64,000 bases of DNA from Daphnia pulex (GCF_021134715.1 NC_060018.1:1240001-1304000), one strand, 5' to 3'. Counted from the first letter of the stretch, positions 51,917-64,000 are shown. A program made the numbers and translations. Notes: a model not told the origin generated them from the sequence alone.

Positions 51917-52518
51917 GATCCACTCCTCTCTTGAAATGGCTTATAATTAAATGTCCCAACAAAAAAGTGTTTACGTTAGCAGATCGATGAAATGTCTAAA
52001 AAGAAATCAGATAGTTATGTGACAGGAAAAAATATCAGGCAAAAACAAAAAAAACCCTATATATATTATATAAATATATCAAATGGCTCTCCATCGCGAT
52101 TCTCTAAATTGTTACTTGATCATTCTTCTAAATTCGCAAAAAAATCCCAATGCTATTTTTTTAAACAAAAACACACATGCCATATTATACGCAACCATGT
52201 TGATCATTCAGCGCAATAAATTACTTATTTTGCTGTGGGAAATGAATTTCGAAACGTTTGCGCTAAATCTGTGAAGAAACGCGAAACGTGAGTCAAAATT
52301 ATTGAAATACATTTTATCTGTCGCCCATTAATTAATCGACTTTTCAATAGACAGATTATTAATTTAGAAGAAAAAAAAAGGTATACCTTCAAGCTAAGAG
52401 ATTTTGAATCCCATATATTTACAGCAGCAACAGCACATCTTTTATAATTCAAACTGGGGGAAAGTTTCCACTACGACGAAGCTGTATTTCTTCTCTGTTT
52501 TTTTCGATATTGATAAAT
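51917..52518. other. Convergent 3' ends of cwo and PMPCB
   Basis: No coding exon seen. ATTAAA at 51946-51951 and AATAAA at 52215-52220 are candidate cwo poly(A) signals. The remainder is AT-rich. Confidence 0.5.
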
Positions 52519-54345
52519 TTACACTCGAAGCCAGTACATGGACGAGCGAATGCGGTTGTAGTCGGGAAGGTTCTCAACGGGACCAACAGCGGCTACAGCG
52601 GGGCATCGGTCATAAATGTATTTATTGCAGGCATCTCGGACATCCGCCGGGGTCACGGAGTCGATACGGGCCTCGAGTTCGTGAAGGGGCAGGCGACGGC
52701 CGTAGCAGAGCATTTGGCGACCAACGTCTTCGCAGACGGGTGTGGTTCCGTCAAGTTGCAGCAGCATCGAAGTCTTGAGCAGGTTCTTGGCTCGCTCAAC
52801 TTCGGTCGGTGTGGGAGCTGTGCACAGTCTCATCCACTCGCTTTGAATGTTGTACAGCATGGCCTAAGAGAAAAGTTTGAACTTTAATACTCATCGAATT
52901 TTACGATTTTATAGAGATTCTTACTTCGCATTTCATGGGTTCGCAGACAAAGTAGATGCCCCACAATCCGGTGTCCTTGTAGCAAGTGTTGAAGGACTGG
53001 AAAGAGTGACACAAGTTGGACTGGGCAGAATAGCTGGCCAAGTTTGAAGCCAGGTTAGCACCACCACCTTGAGAACGATCCCAGGAGCCGATGATCGTGT
53101 TGGCCACCATCAATGGGAAGTTATCGGCATCGGTCCAGCCGCAGCCCTCAACAGCGATCGCGATGTGAGCGAACGGCATGTCATCGTCACGCACACGAAT
53201 CTCCGATCCTGCAGCCAAATTGTGGAATTATGGAAATGAGCTGATTAATTCACATGCGACGAGATTACCTGTAAATCGGCATTTAGTTGGGGCAGTAATT
53301 TTGGCATCGAAGGAGTTGGACAGAGATCCAAGGCTCTTTTGGGCCAGTTCGACTAGGTCTTCGTGTTTAATACCACCAGCAGCGGCCAAAACCATGCGAG
53401 ACGCGCCGTAGTTGTTCTTGATGTATGTGACAAGATCGGCACGGGACAGGGACCTTGAAAACACAAATTGTTACAGAATCAATTGTAATTTAATTTTTGG
53501 TAATTTCATTACTTGATGTTCTGGGTTGGGCCTAAAATAGTGCGACCCAAAGGAGTGCCCTGGTAGGCAGTAGAGTGAAGGTGATCAAACACTACTTCCT
53601 GGAGGTTGGTTTCAACCTCTTGCATCTCTCGCAAGATAACACCGCGCTCACGCTCAATCTCGGGCTCTCCCAATTTGGAGTTCTGGATGATGTCAGACAG
53701 AATTTCAATGGATTTTCCAACATCTTCAGACAAGCATTTGGCATAAAAGACAGTTTGCTCCCGAGAAGTGTATGCATTTAGGTGAGCACCCATGTTCTCG
53801 ATCTCAAGCTCTAAGTCTGTCTGGGAGCGTTTGCCAGTTCCCTGTAACACAAGAAAAAAACATTGTTAATTTTCAGAAGTCAATGAACTAGAATATTGTC
53901 CTTACCTTGAATGCCATATGCTCCAGGAAATGTGCAACACCATTGTTGGCTTCAGTTTCGTTTCTGGATCCAGCGTCAATCCAGATTCCTACTGTAGCTG
54001 TAGGTGCACCACTGTCCTCTGAAGCTACTCGCAAACCATTGTCCAAAACAGTAAGTCTGGTTGGTGGTACGTTTACCAAAGTTTGCTCGTAATTTAGAGC
54101 AGCAGATGTAGCCCTAAGCCTGGTAGAATTCTAAATCATACAATATATATTATCAGTTGCGTTCGTTGCACAATCTCACGAGTGAGGTCTTCTATTCATA
54201 ACTATTTGGATTCCCAGAAATATACAAAAATACCACAACATTCTGCTCAAATTAATTCGATTGCCTCTATTTTTACCTTAACCAATGATGAACCATTGGC
54301 TAATTTCAATAGCATTGGAGAAACTCGCAGAATTTTGGAGGCCAT
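52519..54345 (-). CDS. PMPCB: Mitochondrial processing peptidase, beta subunit
   Basis: Catalytic subunit of the matrix peptidase that removes mitochondrial presequences, an M16 zinc metalloprotease working with the alpha subunit. Six exons (54345-54277, 54130-53906, 53841-53513, 53453-53269, 53208-52925, 52863-52519) keep phase and give 478 residues, near the usual length. The inverted zinc motif is intact as HFLEH at about residues 90-94, and the downstream acidic stretch [15 protein letters not shown] supplies the expected distal Glu ligand. Other M16B hallmarks are [38 protein letters not shown] and GPTQNIK. The first exon ([20 protein letters not shown]) is basic and amphipathic, consistent with a targeting presequence. 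It is divergently paired with the FAM185A-like gene. Confidence 0.96.
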
Positions 54346-54617
54346 CTTTACCGGATTCCGTGATCGTGAAAAGCACCGTCCAACTTCCAACGTTGCAAGT
54401 TATTTTTATTTAAAGAAATAAAATTTATTTTCCGAGTTCCAGATGAACCGAAAGATGTCGTTAGTTATCTCGTCGTCTGCCGCAAAAACAAACAAAACTG
54501 CGGTAAGTCGCGAATTACACAAGTTTGTGAAAATATCCAAGTGTTTCCTCTTTTGTTAAAGAAATTGTTACATTTTACCCCTGCCAATTTTAACATCAAT
54601 TTCTCTATTCACTCATA
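54346..54617. promoter_or_regulatory. Compact divergent promoter for PMPCB and FAM185A-like
   Basis: Only 272 bp separate the two start codons, so both core promoters and 5' UTRs must fit here. No specific factor site was assigned. Confidence 0.6.
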
Positions 54618-55992
54618 ATGATGTCTGTGTGGAAACTTAAAAGGAATCCTTTAGTTATAATAAGTCAGTTAAGGAAAATCTCTTCTGAGAGAAACTCCCC
54701 TTGCAATGCGATGCTGAAATCTAAGACTCCGATTACTAATGTGATACGTCAAGTGCGAACAAGCTGCAACTACCATCAAGAAATCAAAGATGACTTTAGA
54801 TTAATGAACTTTGTTGAAAAAACTGTAAATTCTTATGGATATCTAGAAATGTGCAATCTAGATTTGGATGTCTCAATCAAACCTACATGCCCAGATAAAT
54901 ATCCTGATATGAATAAAGCCATCTGTAAATTTTATTCCAAGATAGAAGACACTCCTCCTCAGCTCATTCATGAAGATGAAAAATTATCTATTAAAGCTAA
55001 CAAGGTTTATCAATCCAAGGAAAGTCACTGCTCTATTGAGATTCCAATGAAGTATCGTAAGAATTGCACCATTAATTTTCTGTTGTACTCTATGTTAACT
55101 CGTTTCTAATTGTTTGGTTTCAGATGTGGATTCTTCCAATATTTTGGGACAAAATTCTGTAAAAGTTGAATCCCTAGAATCTCCCTCAATCAGAATCACC
55201 ACTGGAACTGGTGACATCACTTCCAAAAGCATTAAAGGTGATTTCATAAGTCTACTCAGCCAAACTGGAAACGTAAACTGCCTTGGATTGTCTCAAGGAA
55301 GAATCACCATCCATAGTGGCAGTGGGGTATGGCCTACCATTCCAGGCAAAATATTTATTATGAATTTATTTTGACTTGGAATTTATGAAATTCAGGACAT
55401 TCACGGCTACAAATTCCAAGGTCCTACTTTGAAAGTCGCCACAAACTCGGGGAACATCACCGCAGAATCTGTCTATTCGGATGAGTCGCAATTCGTTTCG
55501 GCGACTGGAAACATTACGCTCAAAAATCTGCACAGAAAATGCAGCGTGAAAATCACCAGCACTGGAAATTTGAATGCTTGTAAAGCATAAACTACTTTTG
55601 TACTTGAATCATGCATGTTGTCTTGATTGCATCATTTTCTTTTTGTAGCTGGAATGGATGGCAGTTTGGATGCTCAGTTAGGCCAAGGCCAGCATCAAAT
55701 TCAAATCAGCCAACTGCAAGAGGACTCGTGTGTTCGCATCGTTAACGGCTCGCTGACTCTGAAAGTTCCAGAAGATTGCGCTTTTGGCATTCGTGTCACA
55801 GCTCGATCCATCGCCATCACTCCGGAAAAAATGAGGATCGGGCACCTAATAACAACTGACGACTCATGTTTTTTCGAATATCGAACGCACGACGACAGCC
55901 ACTCGATTATCGAGATCGACGGCAAGAACAGCAACGTTGTGATAGAGAACGAGGATTGGTTCGCCTCTTTGGGTCTCGAATGGCAGAAATAA
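54618..55992 (+). CDS. FAM185A: FAM185A-like protein (DUF4097-type beta repeats)
   Basis: Four exons (54618-55056, 55124-55326, 55396-55579, 55649-55992) join in phase and give 389 residues, close to vertebrate FAM185A. The middle is built from short repeated beta-strand units of the putative-adhesin type: IRITTGTGDITSKSIKGD, LSQTGNVNCLGLSQGRITI, VATNSGNITAES, SATGNITLKNL and STGNLNA. The C-terminus ENEDWFASLGLEW is a family-like ending. The biochemical role of FAM185A is not established. The N-terminus (MMSVWKLKRNPLVIISQLRK) is basic and Ser-rich and could be a mitochondrial presequence; that is inference, supported only weakly by its pairing with PMPCB. An AATAAA lies at 56049-56054, soon after the stop codon. 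The family call rests on repeat pattern, length and C-terminus. Confidence 0.75.
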
Positions 55993-56947
55993 TAAGTAAG
56001 ATTGTGTGTTTCCAGGTTAATAGGTGTATTGTATCTAGAGAGTGGACTAATAAACACAATTTCATCTACCCTGCACTCTCCGTGATGTTATATAGTAAAG
56101 CAAAAAAAAACCCATCAGATTTGAGATCCTGTGTATCGTATAGTTTCACACCCGTTAGCCTTTCAAATGTTTCGCTTGAACGCTTCGTGGTTTTCTTCTC
56201 TTTGCGCCTTGAAATTTTCCCCCAGTCTCTCCATCACATATCCAGCCAAAGGCGGGCCGACGAACATCTCGTTGAAATTCTTGAGCTCTTAAACATCTTT
56301 CTTTGATCGTCTTCTGGACAGCACAGCCCAAGTTCAATATATAAATGACAAGCGGCAGGGTGGCCCGTTAAAAATAGCCCGTGATTCCATCAATCCTAAA
56401 TTTTTGTTTTTTAACGTCGTTTTGTTTTTCAGAATTAGTCGCCCGCTGGGCGTGGAAGGAAGGATCCCATCAATCTACTAGTATCAGAACACATTCAGTA
56501 TGAGAGATGTTGAAAAACATCAAAACCAAAGTTAGGCAGTTACATATGTAAAATCTTTTTTTGTTGTTGTTGTCTGATTCCTGAAAAACGAAATAAAATA
56601 AGCGCTGTGTAGAAGCCGGTTAAAAAGGATAGCCAAGATAAATCGAGAGAGTTTCCAGTTCCTCCCGGAACTGGCCCAAAAATGCCAACGAGTTTAATCT
56701 TGTATGAATTTGATAAATAACCTACTTTTTCGGGGGGTTTAAATGGATCAAGTTAAGTTATAATATAGTAGGGTGTGTAAAGAAAGAAATCGATAATCGA
56801 CAAGAGGACGTCGAAAAGGAAAATTTCTAAGTCGATTTGTTTTGAAGAAATGTTGTTGAATTGCAGCTCATTTCGGCTTGGCTTTTTTCGTTTAAATATA
56901 ATATACCGACCCCCTCATCTTTCTTTTCTCCTGTCATAGTTTACATT
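55993..56947. other. Convergent 3' ends of FAM185A-like and MDM1-like genes
   Basis: About 950 bp with no supported coding exon. AATAAA at 56049-56054 suits the FAM185A-like transcript. No obvious minus-strand poly(A) hexamer was found close to the MDM1-like stop codon. Confidence 0.45.
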
Positions 56948-59900
56948 TTACTTGTCGCTTTCTTTTTTAGTCCAGAATCGATCGAAACGAGTGCGGGCCT
57001 TTTCCAGGACGTCAGAGGCCAGCGACCGGCTGGATGTCAGTGAATCGGTGCTGGGAGATGAGGTGAATGCGGCAGCCGAGGAGGAGGAGCTTTTGGGTGG
57101 AGATGATGGAGCTTCCAGAACGCGTCCTTTGTAAGGCGATGAGGAAGTCATCATCGGAGCGGCGCTGCTGCTCTGTAAAGGATGTGGTTCGTAGCTGGGC
57201 TCATGCTGGAACGGTTTCGGCAATTCGTGAATTTTAGGATGGACTGCTACCACCGGATCACTCATCATTCCGGGGTCTTCCAAGACTCGGTAACGAGGCG
57301 CTTTGGGCTTTGTATCAGAGAGAGACGTGCTGCTGGCCATGGGTTGTCCAGCATTGAGACTGCCCAGTGTGCCGGGCCGGGAGAAGAGGAAAGGCGTCGG
57401 ATCCTCCAGGCGTCTCAGGGTAGTTCCAGGCACAATACTTGTCACAGATTCAACGGGAGCGATGGCAGCTGGCACGTCCTCATTCAACGGCCCTTTGCCT
57501 TGAAGGACAATAGCAGCGCCAAGAGGATCGCTCACGGGACTACATTTCTCGTCTTGTCGCTCATCTGCCGGGCGGATCTCTTTGATTTCATCCATCGATT
57601 TTTCTTCAGCCTCTTCTTCTTCTTCTTTAACAATTTCTTCTTTTTCTTCTTCTTCTTGAGCTTTTATCTCCGCCTCGACGGACTCTTCCGCTTTACAATC
57701 CACTTCTTCCTTCTCTTCTTCTTCTTCTTCTTCTTCTTTCTCTTCGGCTGAAATTTCCACAGGGTTTGTCTCCTCCTCAGCAGCAACGGCGACTTTCTCT
57801 TGATCCACCGGATTCTCCTCGACCGGATGTTGTTCGTCAGTCGTTTCATCTTGGGACGCGACTTTGCTCGTCTCCTCTTCCGTTTCGTTGCAAGGGGCCG
57901 GGTCATCTAATTGCAAGAGAATCAGAATCAGTTCCTCATTACAAAAGACGCAAAAACTAAAAAGAGAAAAGAATGGATCAAAGAGAATAAATGCAGCACA
58001 TAAAATCGATAACAAAACCAAATAAAATGATATGGTTAGTGTGTGTATTGTAATAGTGAATCGTCGTTTTACAGACCATTGACAAAAACACAAGCTAAAC
58101 TACACAACTCAGAATGATGAAGCCAAAATAATATTGAAAAAATATTACGCCGCTCAAACGATCCTAATTTAAAAAAAAAGATCAGCTTTGAAAAGATGAT
58201 AGTAAAACATATATAAGTAGAAATAAGGGTGCAATGCATAACGTAAAAGAAAAAAATGGGTTAAAAATGGATTATTGAAATATTCAAATAATGTGAAAAT
58301 AATTCCCTTCTTCCCCAGAAAATCATAAAATAGTTAAAAATAATGTTCGAATAATTAAAAACACAAAAAAACATAATTAATTGGACCACAACTACTTGAA
58401 ATGTGTCCTAGATGGGCGACGAGCAGCATTCGACAATAATTTCAGGCTCTGAAAAGTAGCCGAGGGAATCATGCGGGGGTGTACCTGGAGCAGGTCCCGA
58501 GTTGAGTTGAGACTCCTGTTGTTGCTCTGACGGTTTCGTGACAGCTGCTGCGGATGATGAGACGATTGGAATCATTGGCGAATGGACTGCAGCCACAGCG
58601 GGTGCCGGCGGACGGACTGTCATGGAGACTTTCAATTCCGAATGGGGTCGCGATGTAATTTCGCCACCTCGAATGTTTTGCGTGACCGTGAACGTCTTGC
58701 CAGTGTCGAGCGGGACCGTCCAGTTGACTGGATCGGGAGAGCGGACCACCAGCTGTTCGGGCGATTTGACTCGCGTCGGTTCGGGAAGCGCCTTAATCAA
58801 GGCCGGTAACGGCTCCTGTTCGATAACGGGCAACGAGGAGCTGGCCGGTTCGTTGATGATGACGTTTTCTTTGCCCTCGTCGCCCAAGTGATTCTTTGTC
58901 GTCACTTTAACCGGATCCTTTATTCCGTCTAATACATTCAAAATGATTAGATTAAATCCCCCCGGTGTGAAGAAAATAATCATCCGATCCTGGCAGAATA
59001 CCTTCATTGTGTGCTGGACGGGCTTTGACGGGCGAAGCCTTGGTTGCCGACGATCCGACATTTCCTCCAGTCGTGCTGGAAGAAACGGATTTGGGCATGC
59101 GGCGCTCCGGGCCGAGAGAAGCCGATCGAGCCGGAGGACGGCTGACTGGATGGAAAATAGCACCTAATTGGCATTGTTAATTGACATTTCTTTCAGCGCC
59201 GTTCTTTCATATATTCCTTCAAAATATTCATTACCCAAACTAGGACGAATAGCCAATGTGACATTTCCGGTTCCGCTTGGCTGTGCCGGCGATTTTGCCG
59301 GTTTGGCAGATTTGGATCGGGATTTACTGCCTTCTGCACACGAGGCACCATCAATCCAGAGCCACATAATTCAATTATAGTTATACAATGCTGACAAGCG
59401 GGAAAATAAAAGCAAAAATTCAAATGTACCAGAAGAAATGGAGCGATGCTGACTCATGTCACGCCGAGCTCGTTCAGTCGAATCACTTCCCTGTTGTTGT
59501 AAATCAAAAACGGCATTTTCCCCATTATCCTTGGTAACAATCGCTTTTTTTTATTTTTATTATTATATTATTATATGTACCTTGTTACGACTGTTGTTGT
59601 CCTTGTTGCGAGATGTCGGCACCAACGGCTGGGCGTGTCCCGGACGTGCAGACTGGTTTGGTTGCGGCGCCGTTTTGGCCGGTGATCCTCGTTTGCTGTT
59701 GATTGCGCTAGTCATGTCCACTTTCTCCGATCCTGGCCTGTGTTATAAGACAAAACCAAAATCGTGACGTCCACACGTAATCATCCCAAAAAAAGTGGGC
59801 GGAGTCGACGCATACCTAGGCGATGTAGCGGCCAGAGCAAGAGCGGACAAAGAGCTCCTGCGTGACACCTGCTCCCAAACGTCAAATTGCTTGGCGTAAA

Positions 59901-62900
59901 GGTCGGCCATGTGATCGGACATCAATTCTCCGCCCAATCCTCGGTACTGTAACGTTTGCAATAACCGATAGTCTTGTACATCCATGTCATTCAAATTTGA
60001 CAATTTTTATGTTATGCAAATCAATTTTAAATTATTCATGAAAGAGCTGAGCTGCTGCCGGAATGGAAAATTTGGGTCTTACTTTATATTCTCCCGCTTT
60101 CTTCCTGAGCTCAAGGACTTCGCCGTACCAAGTATCCTTGTCCATCTTGTCGCCCGGCTGCTGCTGCTGACGCGCTGGTCCGTCCACGGCCGACGACGTC
60201 GGGATCTTGTCCGACGATGATTTCTGGAACTTGCCATCAACGTATTGGTAGAGAGAAAACGGCCGAAATTTTTTCTTGTACTCGGTCTTGTACCGCCTGG
60301 TACGTCCAAAAAAGAAACAACGTCAGTTGCTGGCCAATGCGACGGACAGGAATAGCCGTGCACACATAATGTTTTCGCCACAAACAGCTCACGCAGTCAC
60401 AGTATCAATTTTAAAACGACTTGCTGGCCAGTAGAAAAGGGCAGTTCACGGTCAACGTGCAGAAAACACGCAACCAGGAGACGGCCTACACACACATATA
60501 ATAATATTGGAATAGGTCGACAAGTTCACTGACCGTCTGCGTGGCTGGTCATCGCAAAGTTCATTTTGCTGCTGGTGATTGAGTAAAAGTTCCTCGGCCG
60601 CGTGATAGACCATCTCCTGACTGCGGGTTGTTGTTCCAGTTCCATTGTTGATTCGGCTACTCAAAAGACCGGCTGCCTCCCTTTCTCCATCTGTCGCAAT
60701 GCCAAACAATTCGATTACAATCCGGAATCCGTCCGCCAAGGCTCTTTCTTTTATTTTCTTTTATTTTCTATTGTCTCGAGTGAGTTAAAGATCATTAGTT
60801 TATTGTGCTGTGGCCGGATGAAAGCGGCAAACAACATCCGCGTGACGCTTATAGACGAGTTGATTTATACGAATTATAAGGATTGGGTACGTATGTAAAG
60901 TCACGCCGAGGTTGGGCAGAGGACAACAACAACAACAACCACAAAAAATGTCCTTTTTCGGGTTGTACGGAATGAATAAGAAGGGCATTATCGACTTGAG
61001 TGCGGTTCTAACAGAAATTCTGCCAGAAATAATACTACACTACACCGAACTAAAGAAAAATACACATATACAGGCAGCCCCGCACATGAGTGAACGAACC
61101 CCCGACCATAAAGTTCCAAGTCGCCGGTTTCCTGCCAGCTAGAGACTCTCTCCGCCAGGCACACAGAAAATCAATACGGACGCGGGGGGGCTCGGTTGGC
61201 ATGTCTGGGTGGTGGAGAGAGATGGCCTCCCTCTTATATAGAACCCACCCACTCTCTTTTCCTGTGTACACGATGGCGACCAATGAAGGCAGCACCTAAT
61301 GAAATGTGAAACTCTCTAATTCGATTGCTGTTTCAATAGTCTTGTAAAATAAAATAGAAAAGTCTAGTCCGTTTACGAGGACCGAAAACGTCAAAGGTTG
61401 TGGCACAGGCAGAGCAATTGTGTGTTTTCACGAAAAAACGCGCAATAAGTTGAGTTGCCTGGCAACCGGTTTTCTTGTTGTATCTTTGGAAAACACACAC
61501 ACACACTGTGTGTCGTGCGAAATTGGGTTTCGCATCTGGCGGCCTCGTATAGTTCTCGAAAACGTGATATAACGACGTAACTATTCAACACGCACCCGTG
61601 GCGATGTCGCCAACCAGTTCCGAGTAAGAAAAACCCATCAGCAACTATAAATAGAGCAGCACGGATGGAGATTTAGACGACGAATAGACTTTTTGGCAAA
61701 AACACACATTTTACGGGGACCCAAAAAAAAAATACCATTAACAACTTTTGTTCCGGTTTCATCCGGCTGTACACTTGCGGGCAATGATTCCCATTAGAGC
61801 GGCTGTACAATGATTGGACTATAAATATTAATGGCCATCAGATTTGAAGAGAGTAGAGTAGTAGTACGGTACCTTGGGAGTGGTTCAAGAGGCTGTCGAG
61901 AGATTCCGGCATCCTGCGGCTGTTGCTAAAGGCTGATGACGTGTTACTAATGTTCTTGACGCCGGAAGGTGGCCAGGCGAATTGCAGTTGGTATTCAGAA
62001 GAGCCGGTAGTGCTAATGGTCCTCTTGTTGTTGGCGGTCGTCTCGCCGGCCACGACGACGACCCGTTTCTGATTGTGCTGCTGCTCTTGCTGCTGCTGCT
62101 GCTGCTGGGAAAAGGAGCCGGGAGGAGCTCCTGCCCGGTTCTCAGCGGCCAGACCAGATGAAGATCCAACTGCAGCGGCGCTCTGTGACCGACCGCACCA
62201 TAAAAGCAAGCAACAAAATAAAAGAAAAAGAAAAAAAGGAGCATATCATCAGTCATGTGTCATCTGCGCAAGAGATCTCGGGATATTCTACGGGACTAGC
62301 CAACATGTCGAAGCCACACACAGCTATACGCCATATATTTCACTATACACACAAGGCTCAATCGAAAGCGACTTGACAAATGCGCACTAAGAGTGTCTAA
62401 AAAGCCGAGAAAGAAAAAAAAAACAAACAAACTCTCTTTTAGAATCGAAAAGAAGAAGAAGATAAGTAGTGCGTGATTAAAGCCAGTGCTGATACATGTA
62501 CTCCAGAGAAATAAGATAAAAAGAAGAAAAAGTTGTCCGTCTCCATTAGTCAGCACGTCACCAATTTAGTGGAATTAAGGAAAAGACAAAAGAAAAAACC
62601 CCACGGTATATAACGCTGAGAACATCAATCGATCGGGATATTCAGGTCCCATCTTTAACATTTTGAGTCAATATTACAAGACAATCAAAATGCTCAGCGT
62701 GTCGTCTGACGTCGTGTAGAATACAAAATCATTTAGAGTCAACTTATTCCATGCCACCACCAATATAAATCAAAACATTTTGGCAATCCACAAATACAAG
62801 CCAGAATCAAATCAACCAACTACTACGTTATTCAAATTAGTATATAGACATGTTAACTACGGGCGAACAAGTTAACTGTTTTATAATAGTGCTTCAGGTG

Positions 62901-63917
62901 ATTGATACGTTATGTATGTTAAAATGTTTTTGTTTTTTTGGTTATTTGGTTAGATTGTGGTGGAGGGGGTTTGGTATGTGTTGTTCAAGTCTTACAGCTG
63001 GAACGAGCCAATGTTCGGGTCTTTGCTGCTCGGTGACGTGTCGTCGTCTTCCGTGTACCCAGGCGGCCATGGGACCCGGTTCGCAAGCTGCTACACCTCC
63101 CTGCGCTCCTCCTGGACCAGCACCACCGGCACGTTGATGAGGCCCTTCCGACTGACTTCGTCGCAAAACTTGCAAATACAGCTGATTCTGCATAGTCGAG
63201 GAGGATTGGGTTTCGGGAGATTGTTTTTTGGTTGGTTTGTTTTGTTTTCACGTTCATTTTATTGTCTTAATTTAACTAAATTGTAAAATGTTTCGTGTGC
63301 AATGTTTCAACGTAATAAACGAAATTAAAATAATTGTATACAGAGTGACGTCACACGAAATGTCCAATTTGGGGGGAAAAGAAAACAAAAAGACAATGGC
63401 GATGAGAGGCCATCACCATAAAAATAGTAAATCGTAATAAAAATCGTGTGCAAAGCCCCATTCACAATGAACGCTGGGGGAGAGAAAATTGCGTCGCCAA
63501 CACTTACTTTCAGCCAAAGAAGAAAAATAAAAAAGAGAAAATAAAACACTGCGCAATCAAGTAGATGTATAGGGGAAAAAGCTCGGAGTAGAGATATCCG
63601 GCAGACTCTAAACAACTGACGAGACTAATTTACAGTCAGTATAGAGACTACACGGCAATATTTTTCGCTTCGGGTGAATGGGGCTTCGAAGTAACACGAA
63701 ACTGGCGAGGTAGGGAGGAATAAAATATTTGGAAAATAACAAAACGGGTGTGGGGATGATATAACAAGTGCGTCTAAAAAACTTACGTCGATTTTCAAGT
63801 GAGCAGGTATAGCTAGTAGAGTGGGTTCCATGAAATCATGAACGACTCCACTCAAGTCCTGCTGTACGTCGTCTCCGTCCTTTCGAACTCTCGTAGAGGA
63901 TTCGGTGACCGAATGCC
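56948..63917 (-). CDS. MDM1: MDM1-like microtubule/centriole protein (5' part beyond window)
   Basis: In vertebrates MDM1 is a microtubule-binding centriolar protein that restrains centriole duplication. Twelve exons are visible: 63917-63787, 63187-62996, 62182-61873, 60690-60534, 60296-60083, 59972-59816, 59737-59581, 59490-59430, 59333-59235, 59163-59002, 58928-58485 and 57906-56948, about 1014 codons. Family evidence: SEYQLQFAWP matches the SEYxxxFxW repeat of MDM1; TEYKKKFRPFSLYQY followed by DTWYGEVLELRKKAGEYK matches its central block; the end LASDVLEKARTRFDRFW matches the conserved C-terminal helix. There are also a Gln run, a long Glu/Lys-rich segment and three R-x-L-E-[DA]-P motifs. 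The first two exons carry no recognised domain and are joined by phase only. The 60083/59972 junction does not keep phase. The start codon lies beyond the right edge. Confidence 0.78.
58408..58484 (-). other. Possible intron-retained C-terminus of the MDM1-like gene
   Basis: If the weak donor at 58484 (GTACAC) is not used, the frame runs on 25 codons through DSLGYFSEPEIIVECC to a stop, making a shorter protein without the acidic region and C-terminal helix. The extension has good composition, so it may be a real alternative end. Confidence 0.35.
62084..62106 (-). repeat. CAG/CTG repeat coding for Gln in the MDM1-like gene
   Basis: Consecutive CAG codons on the minus strand, in frame in exon 62182-61873, giving a seven-residue Gln run followed by EQQ. 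Confidence 0.85.
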
Positions 63918-64000
63918 CTGTCAGCAGCACACACACGCCGGATCCAACACAACACAAGATAGAGAGATAGAAAAAGATATATCAGAAATATATCGAAAAA

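Noticed and set aside
63061..63187. Reading the MDM1-like upstream exon in the CICKFCDE frame as the main product
   Set aside because: That frame has an in-frame TAG, and its start phase does not match the preceding exon. The frame used has matching phase on both sides. It is kept only as a lower-interest finding.
1..64000. rRNA, tRNA, CRISPR array, intact transposon or viral insertion
   Set aside because: I looked for conserved rRNA blocks, regularly spaced repeats, terminal repeats and reverse-transcriptase or transposase motifs and saw none. A tRNA missed by eye remains possible; tRNAscan-SE would decide.

Overview
This window reads as arthropod nuclear DNA, most likely a branchiopod crustacean close to Daphnia. 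The grounds are compact spliced genes with many 60-150 bp GT-AG introns, about 40% GC, arthropod-type orthologues (clockwork orange, hephaestus/PTB, a SHOX-class homeobox gene), and intergenic DNA full of CA, GA and homopolymer runs. I saw no rRNA, tRNA, CRISPR array or intact transposon. Species identity is inference. Gene models were assembled by eye from exon similarity, splice signals and reading phase, and nearly every junction keeps phase.

Layout, left to right. (1) 1307-12151, plus strand: a secreted fibulin-1-like extracellular-matrix gene. It has a signal peptide, anaphylatoxin-like cysteine modules, about 22 EGF modules with Thr-rich loops, and two alternative 3' ends (C-type and D-type fibulin modules). 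(2) 13741-15306, minus: a three-exon SHOX-class paired-like homeobox gene with a C-terminal OAR motif. (3) 15307-22647: a gene-poor, low-complexity interval, probably SHOX upstream DNA plus the 3' UTR of the next gene. (4) 22648-35408, minus: the splicing regulator PTB/hephaestus, 17 coding exons and four RRMs, with an upstream noncoding exon near 36.3 kb. (5) 36260-41670: gene-poor. (6) 41671-42586, plus: a candidate small two- or three-exon gene that I cannot name. (7) 42843-44356, minus: holocytochrome c synthase. (8) 47371-51916, plus: clockwork orange (bHLH-Orange circadian repressor), preceded and invaded by 14 perfect CACGTG E-boxes. (9) 52519-54345, minus: mitochondrial processing peptidase beta. 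(10) 54618-55992, plus: a FAM185A-like gene, divergent from and close to the peptidase gene. (11) 56948-63917 and on past the right edge, minus: an MDM1-like centriolar/microtubule protein.

The genes do not form one pathway. Two local arrangements matter most. HCCS, PMPCB and probably FAM185A relate to mitochondria, and PMPCB/FAM185A share a short divergent promoter. The clock repressor sits in a dense field of the hexamer that CLK/CYC and CWO itself bind, which suggests direct feedback control. The strongest candidates for new work are that E-box field, the unnamed small gene at about 42 kb, the C4-C5 loop insertions in the fibulin EGF modules, and the skippable linker exons in PTB.
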